The notes beneath the pieces are model-generated. The model was not told the origin of the DNA. It saw only the letters and a list, made by a program, of their open reading frames with translations, and did no database searches. From Litoditis marina (taxonomy: Eukaryota > Nematoda > Chromadorea > Rhabditida > Rhabditidae), in assembly GCA_964036275.1 (NCBI GenBank), contig OZ038433.1:5063048-5127047 (forward strand): a stretch of DNA of 64,000 nt, given 5' to 3'. Positions 10,912-21,700 of the stretch are shown here, in pieces. Every line of letters begins with the position of its first letter. Position 1 is the stretch's first letter. The position numbers and the translations under genes are program-made.

Positions 10912-13900
10912 ATGAGAAGAAGAGACATAAAATGCATTGTTGAGTTTAATAAGCAATGTGAACATGATAATGTTGACAGAGTCTACAATGAGGATCTATT
11001 TTCTTCTGTGTATACGTCGCGTGCCGCCGCGAATCAACCCAAGAAGGGCTCGATATTATGCTGGGTCATGACAACCGCCAGTCACCACAACAGTCGGGTA
11101 GGTCAAACGTTTTGTTTCCTGAGGCCGTATTCACGTACATCCCGAATTATCGATCCCACTCTGCGTCTCCGGGAACATGCGCTGTTTCCTTGCTCTTATA
11201 TCCCGCCGAGGTACGAGTCTCGCAAAATAGTGCACAATTGCGACAGAAGTCGGCGAAAAAAACTGTTCTACCATACATTCTCGCCCAATACCCAGTTTTC
11301 TAAAACCATCTCGGTGTGACTAAGGGGTTTCGGCTTTCTCTGAAACGTTAATAACTCTGGACAAGAAAATTAATACAATGTAAGGAATACAACTAAATTA
11401 CTTCATTCAGATCAATAGATTAATTATAACAGTACTGTTTGAGAACTCTATGAACCTTGCCCTGTCATTCGCATTGTCTCTTTTCAGTATTTCTTCGAAC
11501 ATGTCATTATCAATGTTCTAGCTATTTCTATATTTAACCGGGTTTTATGGTATATGTAACCCAAAACTAAACTCCGATTAGCGTATAAACTACGGGTAAA
11601 AACGAAATTTCACGTTAGAAAAACACGTTTATCTTTTTTGGTTACCAACGGGTTACCTACTCAGGTAACTCGGAAAATGGGTTTATGAGAACCCATTAGG
11701 TTATCAAAATACCCGGGTACATTTAGAATTCACCCAATTCGCTTGTCATTCAGGTGCCAGCCATGAACTCCACCTGGCTGCCCCGTTGCGATTCCTCCCA
11801 TTTCCTGACGAACAACGACCGGTTTCTCGACTCTTCCGTTCCATTTCATACACTTTTCGAGAAACTTCCCGAAAGTTACTACAAACTATTCTGGAAAACT
11901 CGACTCGCACTCTATTATGTCTATACCAGCATCTCCATGGACTTTGACTGGTACGTCAAGAGAGATTGTAAAACACTATCACATCAGAACTTATTTGACG
12001 TTTTTATGTCTGTTCATGTGTTACCGAGTCTCTGAAATGGACGTTTTTCCTTCTCAACATAACAATTTTCGACAAAACATTAGAAAAACGACAATATTCC
12101 CAATCAGTGGTGAAATAACGTATACTGCTAGGCAATTTCTTAGTCACGTGAAACATGTTAAACACAGCAGAAGTCAGAAACGTGCAATGACAATGTGCAC
12201 GATGCGTCATCAGAATGTTAACTTCACGTGACTATTCAGTTTACTTCTAGTATAGTAGGTGGATGTTTTTCGGACGAAATAATAAGAATTTTAGGTACTT
12301 CAAAGCCGACGACGATACGTATTTGGTAGTGGAGAATCTTCGCAAATATCTCAGTACACTCGACCCGAACGAACCACATTATATTGGATTTCGACTCAAA
12401 AGAAGAGCGGTGAGTTCATAAACTTTCCTAATTGAGTGGAAACAAAAGTATTCAGAAGTTATATGTGAAATGTAGAAGTCAGTGAAGTCTCCTATTCTTG
12501 CCAACATGTTGGTAATGAGAGAACACCCCCACATAACTACAATGTGTATGTGTACTGTGAAATGGTCGAGAAAACGGATAAAAAAATTGGTTTCAGCCAG
12601 AGCACGGCTACAACGCGGGCGGTAGTGGCTATGTGATGAGTAGAGCCGCGATGAAACTGTTCGCCGAGAAGTTGTTCAACGACCACGAGAGATGCCCATA
12701 TCACGAGTGGGAGGACTACGCTATTGCTAGGTAATCAACACCAAAACGTGATACCTTTTCATATTTCTAGATTATACAGATTATTCATTCACTTCTTGTT
12801 ATAGAGTTTCAAGTTTGTTAGAACTTCTCTGAAATTGTTTAGGTGGTAGAAAGGGCTGTTTGATTTTATGTCACAATTTTCACGAATAGAATAGAATAGA
12901 ATAGAATAGAATTAGTATAAAAAACGAGTGTAAAGAAAGTAAAGATCAGTTTTGGATAAACATGTACAAGAAATATAAAAGAAGTCCAATAAAAATATTT
13001 TGAGGAAAAGTCTAATCTCGCTCGGTTTAAAAATTCAAAAAAAGGATACCGAGTTTTAATACCAAGCTGTACCCGCCTGTCATGAGATCTCCATTGGAAA
13101 AATGATTCCTACTACACGTTTAGTTCTTCTTTCATTTTTATTTTTACAAAACCGGTCTATCCATAATTTTTTCGAGACCATTTTCGGTCGTCTCACACGT
13201 AATATTCAAATTTACGACACACCTGAAAAATACGTATACCTCAACTTTTTTATGGCTTTTTAACAGTGTAAGAAATTTCGGAATAAGTTAATTTTGAGCA
13301 AAACTATGCCCAGATTTGAGGAGGCGGACACTTTTGTCGCCGCCGCCGCCGCCGCCGCCGCCGCCCCGCACGGAATCCTCTAACTCCTCTCAACAAATTT
13401 TTTCTTGGAACGTGAACTTAATTTCTTGTAGACGTGTTGCCCTTCAGTAATTCATGCAAATATCTAGGGAATTGGTCGACGTACTTTGAAGAAAATTGTA
13501 ATAAACTGTTTTGTATTGTCTGCAGACCTTTGAACAAAAACTAATCTGCGCAGCGCTCCGCGCTGCGCCCGATAGAATAGATTTACTTGCGATTCAACAC
13601 GTGACGTTTCCACATTGTTGGATACTATACAAATAAAATAATATGAACAACGAACATAAATTCTAATTGATTCACAGATGTCTGAGTGGAGTGGGAGTCT
13701 ACGCGAGAGATTCGCGGGACGAGAGGGGCAGACAACGGTTTCTGCCGTGGCGACCAGAAGAACACTTCGACGCCGATCTGACCAGGTCCTTCCTCATGGA
13801 CGACATCGAATATAAGGTGAACGAAATTAGGAGTGCACAGGTTTTGGTAATCGTTTGATCTCGATTCACGCGATCATATCCTAACATCAAACTACAAACA

Positions 13901-14525
13901 CAGCAGAATACGTATGCCAGAAGGTCCCGGCATCTCAATCCAATCCTGCGCCTCTCGCTCTGCCTCACTATTTCTTGTCTCTTACGTCGCGTCGGGATGT
14001 AACAGCAGAGAAATAGCGTATTATTGAAGAGACGCAGGATGGGATGAAGGTGCGGGATCTTCTAGCGGACGTACACAGGGGTCGGTTATAGTTTGATCTC
14101 GACTCACGCTACAATCAAACTACAAGTACAGCAGGAGAGGGAAACATACATCATATAATATAGGCTTGCTTTGGAAAGAGCAGACCTGTGGCCGTATGCA
14201 CCAATATTTTTTTCGTTCCCGTGAGCGCAAAATCGCTCCCAGTGGGAACGTTCCCATTTGGGAACGCTATTTCACGTTCCCATGGGAACGTTCCCAAAAA
14301 TATTGGTGCATACGGCCACTGATGTCCACAACTGGGTGGTGGCACGTATAGCTAAGGCAGATAGAACGGGGAACCTAGCTTCATGAATCCACGTGTTACT
14401 GTTTTCAGGGTGCGTCCGTGTTCCACCGTAACCTGATCGCCATGCACCATTTGGGTCCCGCAGAGATTCACCTGATCGACGGGATGCTATATGGCGTGGC
14501 GCCAGGAATACATGAGAAGTACTAG
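10912..14525 (+). CDS. Core-1 beta-1,3-galactosyltransferase-like enzyme (GT31)
   Basis: Predicted type II Golgi glycosyltransferase of family GT31, resembling core-1 T-synthase, which transfers galactose to O-linked GalNAc. Exons: 10912-11097, 11754-11950, 12295-12409, 12597-12730, 13678-13816 and 14409-14525; the phases join without a stop, giving 295 codons from the ATG at 10912. Visible motifs in order are ILCWVMT followed by NSTWLPRCD (the conserved start of the catalytic domain), DFDWYFKADDDTY spanning an intron with the DDD metal-binding motif, GYNAGGSGYVMS, WEDYAIARCLSGVGVYARDSRD, and the end at HEKY. The match of motif order to the family is strong. The N-terminal transmembrane anchor is not seen, so the true start probably lies in an upstream exon and the ATG at 10912 is provisional. 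Intron 2 contains a MITE at 12121-12254 and intron 5 contains two. Nematodes have several such paralogues, so exact acceptor specificity is unknown. Confidence 0.85.
11115..11245. mobile_element. Degraded palindromic MITE in GT31 intron
   Basis: Contains GAGGCCGTATTCACGTACAT, CTGCGTCTCC, a CTGTTTCCTTGCTCTTATATCCCG segment and GCCGAGGTACGAG, recognisable as an eroded AGTACGTATGC-family copy between the first two identified GT31 exons. Confidence 0.45.
12121..12254. mobile_element. MITE with TATACT...CACGTG arms (in GT31 intron)
   Basis: The left end is TATACTGCTAGGCAATTTCT with a nearby TCACGTGAAACATGTTAAAC; the right end is TTCACGTGACTATTCAGTTT then ACTTCTAGTATA. The arms are inverted and the element is bounded by TA. 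It lies wholly in the intron before the DDD exon. Other copies are at 22032, 23327, 33975, 42485, 53116 and 58861. TA flanks and TIRs suggest a Tc1/mariner-type non-autonomous element (inference). Confidence 0.75.
12884..12913. repeat. (GAATA)n pentanucleotide run
   Basis: About six units of GAATA/ATAGA. Similar runs occur at about 25378-25397 and 36721-36737, there next to a conserved segment containing CGCGATTCAAC and TCCACATTGTTGGA. This suggests the run is the tail of a dispersed element. Confidence 0.8.
13000..13565. repeat. Dispersed repeat with GCC tract (copy 1)
   Basis: Shares ordered blocks with 32340-33250: CTCGCTCG near the start, an ACCGGTC block, AAAATACGTATACC, CAACTTTTT, GAGGCGGACA followed by a GCC trinucleotide run (13336-13365 here), and GAACAAAAACTAATCTGCG then CGCGCTGCGC. 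Present in the GT31 intron here and in transporter B intron 4 there. Element type unknown. Confidence 0.6.
13907..14075. mobile_element. Palindromic MITE with CAG duplication (in GT31 intron)
   Basis: Starts AATACGTATGCCAGAAGG and ends CTAGCGGACGTACA, bounded by CAG on both sides. Arms contain the family's CCTGCGCCTC and GAGACGCAGG and the centre TTACGTCGCGTCGGGATGTAA. It lies in the last intron of the GT31 gene. Confidence 0.8.
14188..14319. mobile_element. Palindrome with GTGGCCGTATGCACC ends
   Basis: The left end GTGGCCGTATGCACCAATAT is matched by ATATTGGTGCATACGGCCAC on the right. The interior has several GGGAACGTTCCC-type palindromes. Located in the last GT31 intron. An element with the same GGCCGTATG end motif but a different interior is in transporter C at about 48954-49072. 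Confidence 0.75.
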
Positions 14526-14775
14526 TCAAGTGAACGGAAAACCAGAACACCATAGAAGAAATGTATTGAACTTCAATAAATGACCTTCTACACATCATTC
14601 AAAAACGGCGTAAACTTCTTCATGCTTTTTCGGTTTAGCTTCTTACGTAGTGCCAGGAACACATGACAAGTATTGGTCAAGACAGAGAATCAAAACGACA
14701 TTTGCAATGAATATATTGATTTTCAATAAATTACGTATATCTTCATTCAAAAAGTGACGGAGCATTATTTCATGT
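14500..14775 (+). repeat. Tandem duplication of the GT31 3' end
   Basis: The segment around the last codons and 3' UTR (14500-14625, with CCAGGAATACATGAGAAGTA, TCAATAAAT and CATTCAAAAA) recurs at about 14648-14775 (CCAGGAACACATGACAAGTA, TTCAATAAAT, CATTCAAAAA) in diverged form. Confidence 0.7.
14575..14580 (+). terminator. Poly(A) signal AATAAA of GT31 gene
   Basis: AATAAA 50 bases after the TAG stop codon. A second AATAAA lies in the duplicated segment near 14725. Confidence 0.6.
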
Positions 14776-15086
14776 TTACTAAAAAAATTTCAATTCTATT
14801 AATTCCCTTTGTTGAACATCGTTGTGTTTTGTGGTATGAATCAGCAACAACAGAAGTTTGGCGACAATACATTTGGTGCTAATTCGAAAAATATTGTACG
14901 TTATTAACACTAAAGCAGCTGAGAATTCTACATTCAATTATTCATATTTAAGAACTCGTTTGCTAGATGTTTTGGTAATATTGAATAATCAAGCTCAAGA
15001 AGACAATCAGAGGCTGGTGTTTCTCTTCATTCCTCACGTGAAGTCTGACTCCTCGACTGTGTGCTCTCCGTTTTACTGAAAATGAC

Positions 15087-15087
<1 letters not shown>

Positions 15088-15176
<89 letters not shown>
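15088..15176. repeat. (AT)n microsatellite
   Basis: About 89 bases of alternating TA without interruption. It lies beyond the 3' end of transporter copy A. Confidence 0.95.
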
Positions 15177-15181
<5 letters not shown>

Positions 15182-15271
15182 AATAAGGCTCACAACGAAT
15201 GTTGATCATACTGTAGCGATCTCTATCTGCTGTGTTCTCTTTGATCCGGAAAAACCAACTACATGAATAAC

Positions 15272-15312
<41 letters not shown>

Positions 15313-15323
15313 GAGAGAGATAG
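15272..15323. repeat. (GA)n microsatellite
   Basis: GA/GATA repeats of about 50 bases, adjacent to a GACGCAGG motif seen in the palindromic MITE family. Confidence 0.9.
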
Positions 15324-15756
15324 ACGCAGGGTGAGATAAGAGTGCCGGTGTACTGTTTTCAGAAATTAACTCGATTTTGGAAAAAAATTGTAGGGTTCGC
15401 TCACTCCAGAGCAAAGGTATACGCTGTATTCCGTCATGTTCGTAGTTTGATACCGCTGTCTATTATGACGTTCAGATCAAAATACAACAAATATATTGTC
15501 TCTGCCTATAATATAAGGTGGTGACTGACGATACACACGGCTAGATTAAACATTGTTTTGCGAGGCTCGCCAAAATTCAAACTTTGTTTTAAAGGACTAT
15601 GCAATAGTAATCTTATTAAGTAAGTCGGGATCATCGGTCGAACAGCTGAGCCCCGACTAAAAGGTTGGAGTAGCAGCGACCTAACGTTACGGGCCTTCAT
15701 AGCTAACTATTGGTCATCTTTCTTTGGAGAATCTGTAGAAATGGTTGAAAACTCAC

Positions 15757-18700
15757 GATGACTTTCCATCACTGTGATCCATCTTTATAATATCGTCCAG
15801 GTCGATATTTTTCGTCTCCTGGAAAACTTTCGGGAAAATTGAAGTATCGCCCCCCACTTTAGTTGAGTCCCCCCCGTAGCACTTCAACCCCCCACCCAAG
15901 CTAAAACCTGAAAATCTAGGAGAGGGGGGGGGGTCAAAAATCAACTTCGACATTTACTATTTACTGGGTCGGCGGGGGGTAGAACTTCAATGGTGGGGGG
16001 TCAAACTTCAATGGTGGGGGGTCAAACTTCAACGAGTGGGGGGCTGAACTTCAATGCCGGAAATGTTTACTTTTTACCCCCCACCCTCAAACTTTTGCAT
16101 TACAAGTGATAAATTGAATTATCACCCCCCGGTGGGGGGGGTCAAACTACAATTCCCCAAACGCAATACCAATTCAGAAAGGTGGGGGGTAAAAAGTCAA
16201 TGTTCCCAAACTTTCAAAACTTGAATTGTGCGAAAATATTAAATGAAGTGAAGAAGTTAGATTTTCTCAAAAAGCTTGAAAATAATGGAAACGTGGAAAA
16301 ACTACCTTCAGCCATTTGAAAGCAACACAAAAGCTGAATAAGTTCACGGCTATGACAACCATAAACAAAATGGGTTCGTGGACAGACTTCAATGTGCCGA
16401 CCTGAAAAACAATGAGTGGAAAAGTATAAACAACAACAAAGTTTTATTGCGCATTTATATGAAAGTACTTGTAAATATCTGTGTACTATGTATCTTCTCT
16501 CGCATACGGCCGGGACACGGGAATCACGGAAATATACGCATAATGGGGTGAACATTCCGGGATTTCCTGCCATGCGTACTCAGAGTACGTTTCTTTTCGA
16601 ACTAAAAAAAAGAAACCTCAAAATAAAAAAGTTGGCTTAGGAATAATTCCGTAGTACGTGTGCAAGAAGATTCCGGCACCTTCATCTTATCCTGCGTCTC
16701 TCGCTCTGCCCCACTATTTCTCGTCTTTTACATCTCGCCGGGCTACGAGCTCCGCGATGGTGAGGCAGAGCGTGAGAAGCAGGATGGGATGAAGGTGCCG
16801 GGATCTTCTAGCATACGTAATCCGGTTTCGAAATATTGCTGAACACGTGATCATTCTCATTTCTTTTGTCGTGGCGTGCGGTCTGTTCTCATTCCCCTCC
16901 CGACGAATTGATTTGAGTTTCTCGAGCCAAGCTTGATAGGGGAACCATGGCTCTAAATCCTCTATCAGACTGCCTGAGTCTCTGCTCTCTGAACTGTCGT
17001 GGATTGGGACAGGTCGCCAAGATGAAGCTCATGCTCACGGGATTGAAGAAGATTCATTGGAAGATTGTTGCTCTACAAGAAGTGAAGAGGAAGGATACTG
17101 TGGTGGAAACACAGCCAGACGGTGAAGTATACTATTTTTCCGAAAATAGTATCCACGGTACTGGATTCCTAGGTCATAGTAACTTCGCAACTAATATCAT
17201 CGGATTCTACCCTGTTACTTCAAGACTGTCGTATTTGGATGTCAAATGTCGGTCTTTCACATTGCGCTTCATTTCCTGCTATGCTCCTACAACAGCCTCC
17301 TCGGATGTTGAATATAATGCTTTCCTGTCTGATCTCAACAAAGTAATAACTATTTGTTCCGGGAACATCATACTATTCGTAGGAGGGGATTTCAACGCAA
17401 AATTGGGAAGACGCACAAATCAAGAAAATGCAATAGGAAGGTACGGCCCAAATATGAGAAAAAACTACCGATCTTGGAACTCGTTTTCCAAAAAACGAAA
17501 ACCGCGTTCACCGAATGGATTCACGTTCAACCAGATCGACTTTTTTCTCTCTCGACCAACGATGAATGTAAGAAACGTCGACGTGATAAATCAATTTGAT
17601 TACGACAGTGACCACCGTCTCATTCGTGCCATCGTTCGCATGGGAAAACAAAAAAGAAAACAGACGGAGAGGAAAAAGAACAGAACAGTCAGCCAGGCTC
17701 TTTTCAAATACGGCATGTCCGTTGAGGAGGACGCAGCAACCAACACAATGAGCACAAATCAGTTATACGAACATCTCCGTACCCGTCTATTAACATCCTA
17801 TGAGATTGCCACGTGTCGTACAATACCTGAACCTTTCATCTCCAAAAAGACCATGGACCTGATGGGTCGAAGACGTGCCTTACAAACCGATCAAACTCCT
17901 CAGATTGAGACGCGAAGTTCGCCTGAAGCGAGCCCTCGATAAAAGAATGAGCCTGAAAAGTGTCATGAAGGATGGTAACGGAAATCGAAATCACTTTGTC
18001 CACTTGAGAGGTGCTGACGGTCTCCTGAAAAATGACTCCTCTGGAATATCGGATATCGGACAGTTTTATGGCAAGCTGTATGGAACTACCAATCAAACTA
18101 CGGTCAACATCACGCTTCCCTCCGAACCACTTCCTCTTTTTCTCGAGAGTGAAGTTCTTCTCGCGATCCGACAAACAACCGCGGGATCATCACCTGGCAC
18201 TGACAAAGTTCCGCCAGAAGCACTCAGATGGTCGAGCACAATCATTGTCAAAGATGTTACCAGGATGTTCAATGATGTTTTGATGAACGGGCTTCTCCCA
18301 GCAAATATGATGATCTCGAAAACTATCCTTCTTCACAAAAAGGGAGATGTTGCGGACATAGCCAACTACAGACCGATTTCGTTGCTAAACACTTTGTACA
18401 AAGTGCTGTCCCGATGTATTCTGAACCGATTGGAGCCACTCATGGAGCAGAACATTTCCGAAGAACAGATGGGGTTTCGAAGACATTATGGAACCACCGA
18501 CAACCTTCACGTAGTACGCAAAATGATCGAAGAGTCCAGAGAATACGAAATGTCCTTGTATCTTTGCTTTGTGGATCTTGCCAAAGCTTTCGACAGCATC
18601 GAACACTGCTCAATATGGTCATCCTTGGAGGAAGTTGGCGCCAATCCTCAGCTGCTCGAAGTTCTCCGAAACACTTATGCCTCTGCTGTCAGTACCATAG

Positions 18701-21700
18701 AAGTCAATGGAAAGAAGATAGAAGTTGATATCAAAAGAGGCTTTCGACAAGGAGACGTGATATCACCTCGATTGTTCACCATGGTGTTAGACAGCGCTCT
18801 TCGCAAAGTGGACTGGTCAGCGACTGGAATTCGTATCAATGGTCAACAACTAACCCACATTTTGTTTGCCGATGACTGCTTACTGTTCGCCAAAAACAGA
18901 GCCAGCCTCAAAACAATGATGGAGAAGTTTTCCACTGCCTGTGACAAAGTTGGTCTGAAAATAAATCCGAAGAAGTCAGAATACATGAACAACCAGAACG
19001 AAGCCACTCCATTGAAATTCCAAGGTTGTGAAATCCCGCCAAAATCAGATGTGAAGTATCTCGAAGCAAACATATCCATCGGAGGAGACTGGACAAAAAA
19101 AATCAACCGAAGAATTTCCTCCGCGTGGGCAGGGTTCAATACCTACCGAAATATCCTGAAGGCAAATTCGTTCCCGATGAGCATGAAGCGGAAGTTGTTC
19201 AACACTACCATTCTACCACGTTTGATCTACGGCTGTGAATCCTGGTCTTTGTAGAAGTCGTCTATGGAAAGACTCCGCGTAGTTCAAAGAAAGATGGAAC
19301 GTGCCATGCTGAATGTCCATGTCCAGGACCACCGCCCAAGTACCGTTATCCGCGGAATTACTCGGTTGTCGGATGTAGCTCAGGAAGCTACAAAACATAA
19401 ATTCAATTTTGCTCCCAGGCTTGCCCATATGTCGAAGAGTCGTTGGTCCCTGATCGTTTCCGAGTGGCGCCCGTTTGATCGAGAGCGGGTGCGTGGCCGT
19501 CCAATGGTCCGTTGGCGTGATGAACTTGTCGAGGCAGTTCGGAGTTATAACCGAACCGTGAGAAGAGGCCGAGTCCGGCCACCCAATATCCGTGGCGAAG
19601 AGATATTCCGAGTATACAGAGATAAAGTATAAAGATATCTGGAGGGCAGTCCATTTCGCAACGATTTGAAGTGATCTAATAAATCTTGAAATCGTGAAAC
19701 GTGCTTTTCTAGAAATCACTCGAGAGAAAGTGTGAAGGTCAGAGAGACGCAGAATGTATGAGCCTGTCTGGCTCACTGACCTCCGCACTTATGCGCGTTT
19801 GTAGCTGGCCAATTGCAGTACAATTACGCGAATGTTTCCAAGTACCCAACGGAACATACAAACCTATAAATAAATAATACTAATATATGATAACTAACCA
19901 ATACAGAGGCAAACAGTACGGCTACCCTGGCAAACATGTTTGTGAAGGAGGTTACGGTGGCCCGTATTTCCGTTGGGATCAGCTCAGAGGCCCCCATATA
20001 ACAGGGTTCCCAGGATATAGCTGCGCAGACTGTTATGGCCAGATAGGCGATGAAATACGGCACCTTCCCCTGAAATGGACGGTACGTGCTGGAACACACA
20101 GATTTCTCTTTCCCAACCTGCGTCTCTCGTTATGCGGCGCACTGTTTCGCGGCACTCATGTCCCGTCGGGGTGTGAGAGCGGCGAAACAGCGTATGTTTG
20201 AGGAGACGCAGGTCTCGGAAGGTCAGGATGGCTATGAATACGAGCTCTGGACAGAACGAAAAATGAAATAACGTTGTGACAGGATTGGATAAGATAATGT
20301 TCGATAGAGAAATTGTACATTAATCGTCGTGAGAAAGATAGCATTGCACGATGTTTCAGTTTTCGTGATGGACGCCAAAAAACGAAAATTATCGAACGCA
20401 AATATTTTCAGCCAACCCACTGCACATAGCTTTCTCACAAACCATTTTAACCGTACTGTGTTTTTTCACGTTTTTTGTGCTAATAGTACGTGAAAGGAAA
20501 CGTCAAGACCGAAGAAACCCACTCACCTTGTAGCCTAAATAGTGGAGAACTGTCAATGTGGAAACAGCTATTATTCCCCCACCCACGCTCCCCAAGAATA
20601 CCGTCCTCCTTCTGACCCAAGCGAACTTCATATCGGCGAATCCAACAATCTGAAGCATTTGAATTCAATCGAAGCGATAAAATTGGAACTACTATACTCG
20701 AAATAATGTGCATATAGAAATTTACCAACTTTTATGGTAGTTGGATCTCGATAAGCCCAGTAGTTTACATCCTTCACAGCGCTCTAGGGTAAAATACGCC
20801 ATATAAAAAAGTTGGAGAGGCACGCTAGGATATTAGACGTTTTTCCTTCCAATCTGCGTCATCTCAAACACACGTTATTTCTCTGCTCTCGCTACCCGAC
20901 GGCACACGAATGTCGTGGAAAAGAGCGAAAAGCGAGAGACGCAGGATGGGATGAAGGTACAGCACATGTTCGGGACGCCGGGATACTACTGCACACGGCG
21001 TGGAGAACTGAGGCAAATGAGAATAGTTGACTCACAATTTGTGCGACCGAAAGAAGGACGCAGGACATAAACTGCCCCATCCATAGGTTGGTTGTCATAT
21101 CTGCTCCGTTGAAGTCGATTGTGAATAGAGACAGAGCACAGCAGTGCCACCTATAATAAAACTTTACAAACACAAACATAATACAACTACATGGAATTCC
21201 CAAGTCAAGGTTGTAGTTTGCTGTTGATGCATTCCATAATCAACGAGATACGACTGGTAGCAACGGGATCAAACTTCAAACACCGCGAGATGGCAATGTA
21301 TGACGCGAGGGCTTTCCCAACCCTATATAGGAAACATTGGAAAACTGACACATGTTCATAGTCGTAACGCGGGCGTCTTCACCCCTGTGAAAAGTGACAA
21401 GGTATGCCTTATACGATTTACGTGACGTTTAAACGGCAACCGAATTGTTGTGTAGTCATGTATTGTTTCACGTCAAGGTGTATATAGTGGGTGCCAAATT
21501 TACGAATTTCTGTCTCTCGCCGGAATCGAACCTGCGAGCAAAAGTTTCGTATCAGGGCGCCAACCACTGCGCTATTAGAAAACGTAACCAGCAAGCTTTG
21601 GAATCGAATACACGCTTGCGTACACAGCGGAAAGTGAGATATACAGTACCCTCCCGCCTTTCCGTTGGCGACGACTATAAAAAATAAATACTTTGCCGGC

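Noticed and set aside
14963..15209. Minus-strand open frames of repeated Ile-Tyr
   Set aside because: Translation of the (AT)n microsatellite.
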